Source of the DNA: Reticulitermes lucifugus
Lineage: Eukaryota; Arthropoda; Insecta; Blattodea; Rhinotermitidae
Assembly: GCA_026260175.1 (NCBI GenBank)
Contig: JAKCWW010000497.1
Coordinates: 70,399-108,324 of the forward strand
Length of the DNA: 37,926 nucleotides
Reading direction: 5' to 3'
Shown piece after piece: positions 34,251 to 37,926 of the stretch; the first letter of the stretch is position 1; each line of letters begins with the position of its first letter. A program made the position numbers and the translations under genes. Under the pieces are notes generated by a model. It had not been told where the DNA came from. It saw nothing but the letters and a program-made list of their open reading frames with translations, and did no database searches.

Positions 34251-34465
34251 CTGAAAACAAACGAACAAGTGTAAAAAGTGACTTTAAATATTCTTCAGAT
34301 TCATACAGTCAGCCCATTTTAGTTACAAACCTGTCTTTAAGTCCTATTCCGCACCACTACACAAACATAAACACAAACTGATAGTGCAACATGTCCCCTT
34401 GTGCGCATGCGTCATTCATGGTATTATGGGAGCGAACTTTCGCGCCACTTGATCAATAGCCAATT
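34251..34465 (-). promoter_or_regulatory. Putative TIAR 5'UTR exon, small intron and promoter
   Basis: An 80-bp candidate intron (34251-34330) runs from a weak donor CAG|GTTTGT to the acceptor before the start exon. The 5'UTR exon would then lie at about 34331-34400. Beyond it, 34402-34413 reads TGCGCATGCGTC, one base from the NRF1 (ewg) consensus. TTTCGCGCC at 34438-34446 fits the E2F consensus, and a CCAAT box sits at 34460-34464. CpGs cluster here within an otherwise CpG-poor region, as expected for an unmethylated promoter. The exact start site is inferred; the acceptor could instead be used by a non-coding exon further right. Confidence 0.5.
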
Positions 34466-34788
34466 ATTGAAGGCCATTTGAGGCAGCCGATGTTTAAATT
34501 AATTGCCATAAAGCACAAAATATTATATTCTTCCTCGCATCACATGATAGGGACAATTTAACATATAACAAATACTGTTTACACTTTACACACATACTAC
34601 ATCTTAAAAGACAATATGTCAACCTGTCCTCAGGCGAATTTGCCGACTATTCTTAAAGGACGTATATTGGTTAAGTCAGGAAGCAATACAATTTAAAGTC
34701 ATAAGCCATTTGTGCCAAAAACCGATTTACTTTTGCGCAAGGTAACTGCACTGCCGGAAACAGCCCAGATGTTGCAAAGCTAATAACA

Positions 34789-35322
34789 TGTGCCTGGATA
34801 TGCCCGGGGGCTATCTCACTAGACTGGACGCTGCCTCCATGCAGCTGAGTCCTTCTCGAGAAGCTGACAATTCCGGAGTCAAGAAATTTCCCACTATGGA
34901 ACCCGAACGTTCCTTCCGTCTTCACAACAGCCCGCCAGTGGCCCCTATGCTGAGTCACATAAATCCAGTCCATACCATCTCATCTTGTTTCTTTAAGGCC
35001 AATTTTAATAACATCTCCATCTAAACCTAGGTCTTTCAAGTGGTCTCTTTCCTTCAGGTTTCCTCATAAAAACCGTGTATTTCTATTCTCCTCCATATAA
35101 GCCACATGCCCTGCCCATCTCATCCTCCTTGATTTTATCACCCAAATAATATTTGGTGAGCGGTACAAATCATAAAACTCCTTATTATGAAGTTTTCCCT
35201 ATCCTCCTATTACTTCCTCCTTCTTAGGCCCAAACATCTTCCTCGGCACCAATTCTTGAACACCGTCAGCCTATGTTCCTCCCTTAAAGTGAGAGACGAA
35301 GTTTCACACCCACACAAAACAA
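34789..35322 (-). pseudogene. 3' end of a non-LTR retrotransposon (LINE), truncated
   Basis: On the minus strand, from 35322 leftwards, fragments read GCETSSLTLREEHRLTVF and FKNWCRGRCLGL, followed in shifted frames by relics of the Arg-rich post-RT region (KSRRMRWAGHV-like). It then reads MDWIYVTQHRGHWRAV and a 3' tail with GTTCGGGTTCC, which I recall from arthropod LINE ends. Only the last part of the RT ORF plus 3'UTR remains, with several frameshifts. It sits about 0.3 kb upstream of the TIAR promoter. Confidence 0.65.
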
Positions 35323-35502
35323 AAAAAAATTACAGTTTTGTATACTTTACATCGTTTTTGTGTTTTAGATATAAAATGGGAAAAAGACTCCAGACCGAAT
35401 GGTAGCAGGCATTACCTAAATTTAATCGGCTCTTAATGTCTTCATACATATGATTTTAAAAAGCAATAAGAAAAAATATTAAGTAATTTCACAGTAGGTC
35501 TC

Positions 35503-35645
35503 CACTCTTCTGGGGTGTTATGCAACATTGGTTTGGTAGTCAGTTACTGACATTTTGGGACAAGCTGTCAGTCCCATCTTCAAAAGTCAAGCAGTCTTCA
35601 ACTCTTGACCAACCAATGCTGCGTAACATCCCAGAAAAGCAACAA
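35503..35645. mobile_element. Foldback cassette element, near complete
   Basis: Arms 35506-35540 and 35600-35645 pair (CTCTTCTGGGGTGTTATGC ... GCGTAACATCCCAGAAAAG). Between them the minus strand reads TTGAAGATGGGACTGACAGC then TTGTCCCAAAATGTC. A perfect GGGAC/GTCCC stem II sits in a degenerate hammerhead-like core. Confidence 0.75.
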
Positions 35646-35854
35646 CTACACCATGGCACTTTTTTCCCCACCAAAGTCTGTGAGAAATAATCACAATGGC
35701 AGACACCTATGTATAGAAAGTATATGACAAAATTAAGAAAAATTAAAATTAAAATGCTAAATTAAAATTCATAAAATACAAGTCATAATGGACAACCTAA
35801 AAATAGAAGCCTGAAATAATTTGTTGTTGACACAGGTGCATTTTTTTCATTTAC

Positions 35855-36182
35855 CTCGCTTGTGTGCTCCACCTCAGGACTTTCATTACACAGGACTTCT
35901 TCAATGCTCATTAAATCACAGCACATTATCACCCACTGCAAGAAAATCTTCAAAACTACACTTGGAAGTTCAAATCTTGTTGCAACATCTCTATGGTATG
36001 CTTCCATTAGTAACAACTTAGTAACAAAACTCATGGAACAGAAATTAACACTCAATAGATCACACACAAGCAATGAAATGGTCCACAGTTGACTGCCAAC
36101 TATGGTACAGTTTAACCACAAAGGAATGAATAATGGTTGCAAAATCTTCTGAACTTTAAATTGGACATTTGCATATACACAT
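35855..36182 (-). CDS. Candidate exon B of the same membrane protein
   Basis: The minus-strand acceptor TTTATTTTTTCAG is strong. The exon starts with one base that completes Arg from exon A, runs 109 codons without a stop, and ends at GAG|GTAAAT. Hydrophobic stretches include ILQPLFIPLWLNCTIVGSQL, TISLLVCDLLSV and VVLKIFLQWVIMCC. The end is acidic (LMSIEEVLCNESPEVEHTSE), like a cytosolic tail. A phase-compatible third piece may start at 35706 after CTATACATAG, but it soon runs into a foldback repeat and stops there. The gene lies upstream of TIAR on the same strand. The joined phase and good splice sites support reality; lack of a recognised family keeps confidence low. Confidence 0.38.
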
Positions 36183-36797
36183 CTGAAAAAATAAACTTCT
36201 AAAGCAGGAGAATATTTACATGAAAACTTCAAATGCAGGAAAATTTAACATTATTCTTATGAGAGTTTTGGCAGGACTTCAAAAATCTAAGTTCTTATGT
36301 GGGAAAACTTTATATCTGGGAACTTCTCACTGGAAAGCACTGTACTTTGCATGGTAGTGTCATTTCTTGGTGTGCAAGCATGTGTGCATGTGTATATGCA
36401 CATAGCTATACAAATTACACGCAACAGCAAACCAGAAAATTGGTCTTAATGCATCATGGAAGGCATAGCACAAACTGCTTCTCAGGTTCAATCAATTCAC
36501 TGGCAGGAAAAACATTGAAAATTCTCAAATACTAGCACAATAAAAATCACTGGTTCAAACTGTTTCATTACTACAGAAACAATGAATTTATTTTAAAAAA
36601 TATAATCAAGTTAATTCCATACATAGTATGGTATATCACATGCTTGTGAGACACATTAACATTTAATAAGTAATTATGTACCATATTTAATCACTCTCAG
36701 TACATATGATAATAGCTACAATTTCATACAATACTTCTCGATGTTGACGGCAGGTGCAGACAGATACAGGAAACTGACAGAATATTGGTTGGAACAC

Positions 36798-37077
36798 CTG
36801 AAATATGGCAGTCCCACAAGCAAAACTACCAATACAGAGATACATATTCTCCCCAGAACAAATACAAAGTCACCATCTCGCTCTTGAGTGAGACACATCA
36901 CTTCAAACAGGCACATTACACTTTGCATAACTATGATGGCAAGTCCTTCTGAAATTATTGTGGGACAAGCAAATAAAATTGGATGCTGCATAGCCACACC
37001 ACTATTGGGTCTGACTCCTTCCACACTTTCAACTTTCTGATAAAACAGAACCTCTATGCAGGCAAAAGTCTGCTTGT
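36798..37077 (-). CDS. Candidate exon A of an unidentified multi-pass membrane protein
   Basis: On the minus strand an acceptor-like GTGTCACAG precedes a 280-nt open segment ending at TTTCAG|GTGTT. It has two leading bases, 92 codons and two trailing bases (AG). It encodes a polar start (KQTFACIEVLFYQK), then hydrophobic helices around GLAIIVMQSVMCLFEVMC and FVLGRICISVLVVLLVGLPY, separated by an acidic loop (TQERDGD). GC content is visibly above the flanks. The trailing AG joins the first base of exon B to give Arg and continues the same frame. The family was not recognised; the style loosely recalls small TMEM185/TMEM60-type proteins, but no specific motif was matched. It could be a chance ORF or a decayed gene. 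Confidence 0.4.
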
Positions 37078-37499
37078 CTGTGACACTATTACAGGACAGT
37101 TGGTGCTATAAGGTTTAACATGTGCATGACAATATACATCAAGTTATATCAGGGCAACCTACTGATTCTTTCATCTCGAGCTCAGATACTTACATGAAGA
37201 CACAAAAGAAGAATTAAAGCAATAGAAATTAGAATTATCATGGTTCTTTGCTGTCTACATACAATTTCACAAATGAAAAACATTTAAAGAGGTTATGACA
37301 TATAAGAGAGGAAAATATCATGTAGGAAAAACAGTGAAAGACAGATGGCAATGAGTGACATAGAAGTATAAAGAGAAAAACCAAACATATGCTGAAAAAA
37401 ATAATTTAGAGGAATTAAGCTACTTAAGCAATAAGAGTTGTTTTAAGTGTACTATGTAACAATACTGTCAATTGCTAAGATTACACAGCACCAGTGACA

Positions 37500-37760
37500 G
37501 ATTTAAAAATCAGAAAGGATCATTGGTGGAATAATACTGACAGGGGAAAACCAAAGTACTCAGAAGAAAGCCTGTCCCAGTGCCACATTGTCCACCAAAT
37601 ATCTCAAATACACTGGCCTGGGATTGTTCTCAGGCTCCACAGCAACAGGCTGGTGAATGCCTTAGCCATGGCACAACCACCTACCTAATGAAGTCAAGAA
37701 GCAAATTCTAACCCCAGCTGCTGTCACTTCTAGTCTGAAGATGGGAGTATTAGTTTCCTC
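37500..37760 (-). repeat. SINE family A, copy 3 (CpG-depleted)
   Basis: The plus strand has GGGGAAAACCAAAGTACTCA and GTCCCAGTGCCACATTGTCC, the reverse complement of copies 1 and 2, with CG sites replaced (AAGTACTC where copy 1 gives GAAGTACTCGG). The tRNA-derived head lies to the right around 37620-37690 and has lost its B box. Confidence 0.65.
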
Positions 37761-37926
37761 TGGAACAATACAAGTTTCTTCACAAATATATAGCTTTACA
37801 AAACAGCCAAGTCTACACTGTATAACTAACATTCATTCATTCTGTAGTCTGTCTTATGACAAGTCCATAATCTCTTCCAAAGCGAGTTCTCCACAGGGTG
37901 CAATGTAGTGCTTCCACGTTCAATTT

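Overview
The window looks like nuclear DNA from an insect. It is AT-rich, has no bacterial-style gene packing, and is crowded with tRNA-derived SINEs, foldback elements, hAT-type MITEs, decayed LINE tails and microsatellites. The LINE tails (relics of the GHVARMGE and GRPRRRWEDN type) and the mix of SINEs suggest a large-genome polyneopteran such as a cockroach, termite or stick insect. That placement rests on recollection of repeat types, so the exact taxon is not fixed.

The one gene identified with confidence is the 5' end of a TIA-1/TIAR/Rox8-type RNA-binding protein on the minus strand. A small start exon (34219-34250) and a 97-nt exon (33986-34082) join in frame and encode MSEESHPRTL followed by the first half of RRM1. 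Just upstream lie an 80-bp putative 5'UTR intron and a CpG-containing promoter stretch with NRF1-like and E2F-like sites (about 34331-34465). No later exon was found to the left, so intron 2 probably runs out of the window. Upstream on the same strand, two exon-like ORFs (36798-37077 and 35855-36182) join in phase across good splice sites and would encode part of an unidentified multi-pass membrane protein.

Layout. Bases 1-18.3 kb are CpG-rich and non-genic: SINEs, foldbacks, a 1.08-kb hAT-like MITE carrying five 69-bp tandem repeats, a foldback containing a near-complete hammerhead ribozyme motif, two SINEs facing each other around a 50-N gap, and a ~97-bp-period minisatellite over 1 kb long. 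Bases 18.35-33.98 kb are strongly CpG-poor and probably intron 2 of the TIAR gene. This part holds a second hammerhead-bearing foldback, an hAT MITE with a perfect 8-bp target duplication, a Tigger/Jerky-like transposase pseudogene and old SINEs. Bases 34.0-34.5 kb are the TIAR start. Bases 34.5-37.9 kb hold a LINE tail, a foldback, the membrane-protein exons and a SINE.

Two patterns stand out. First, CpG content drops sharply near 18.35 kb, and copies of the same SINE families have lost their CpGs only to the right of it. This fits germline methylation of a transcribed region. Second, several unrelated foldbacks share a small core (CTGANGA, a stem, GAAAC, then ATGTA or GTC) that folds as a type-I hammerhead ribozyme, as known from Penelope-like retroelements.
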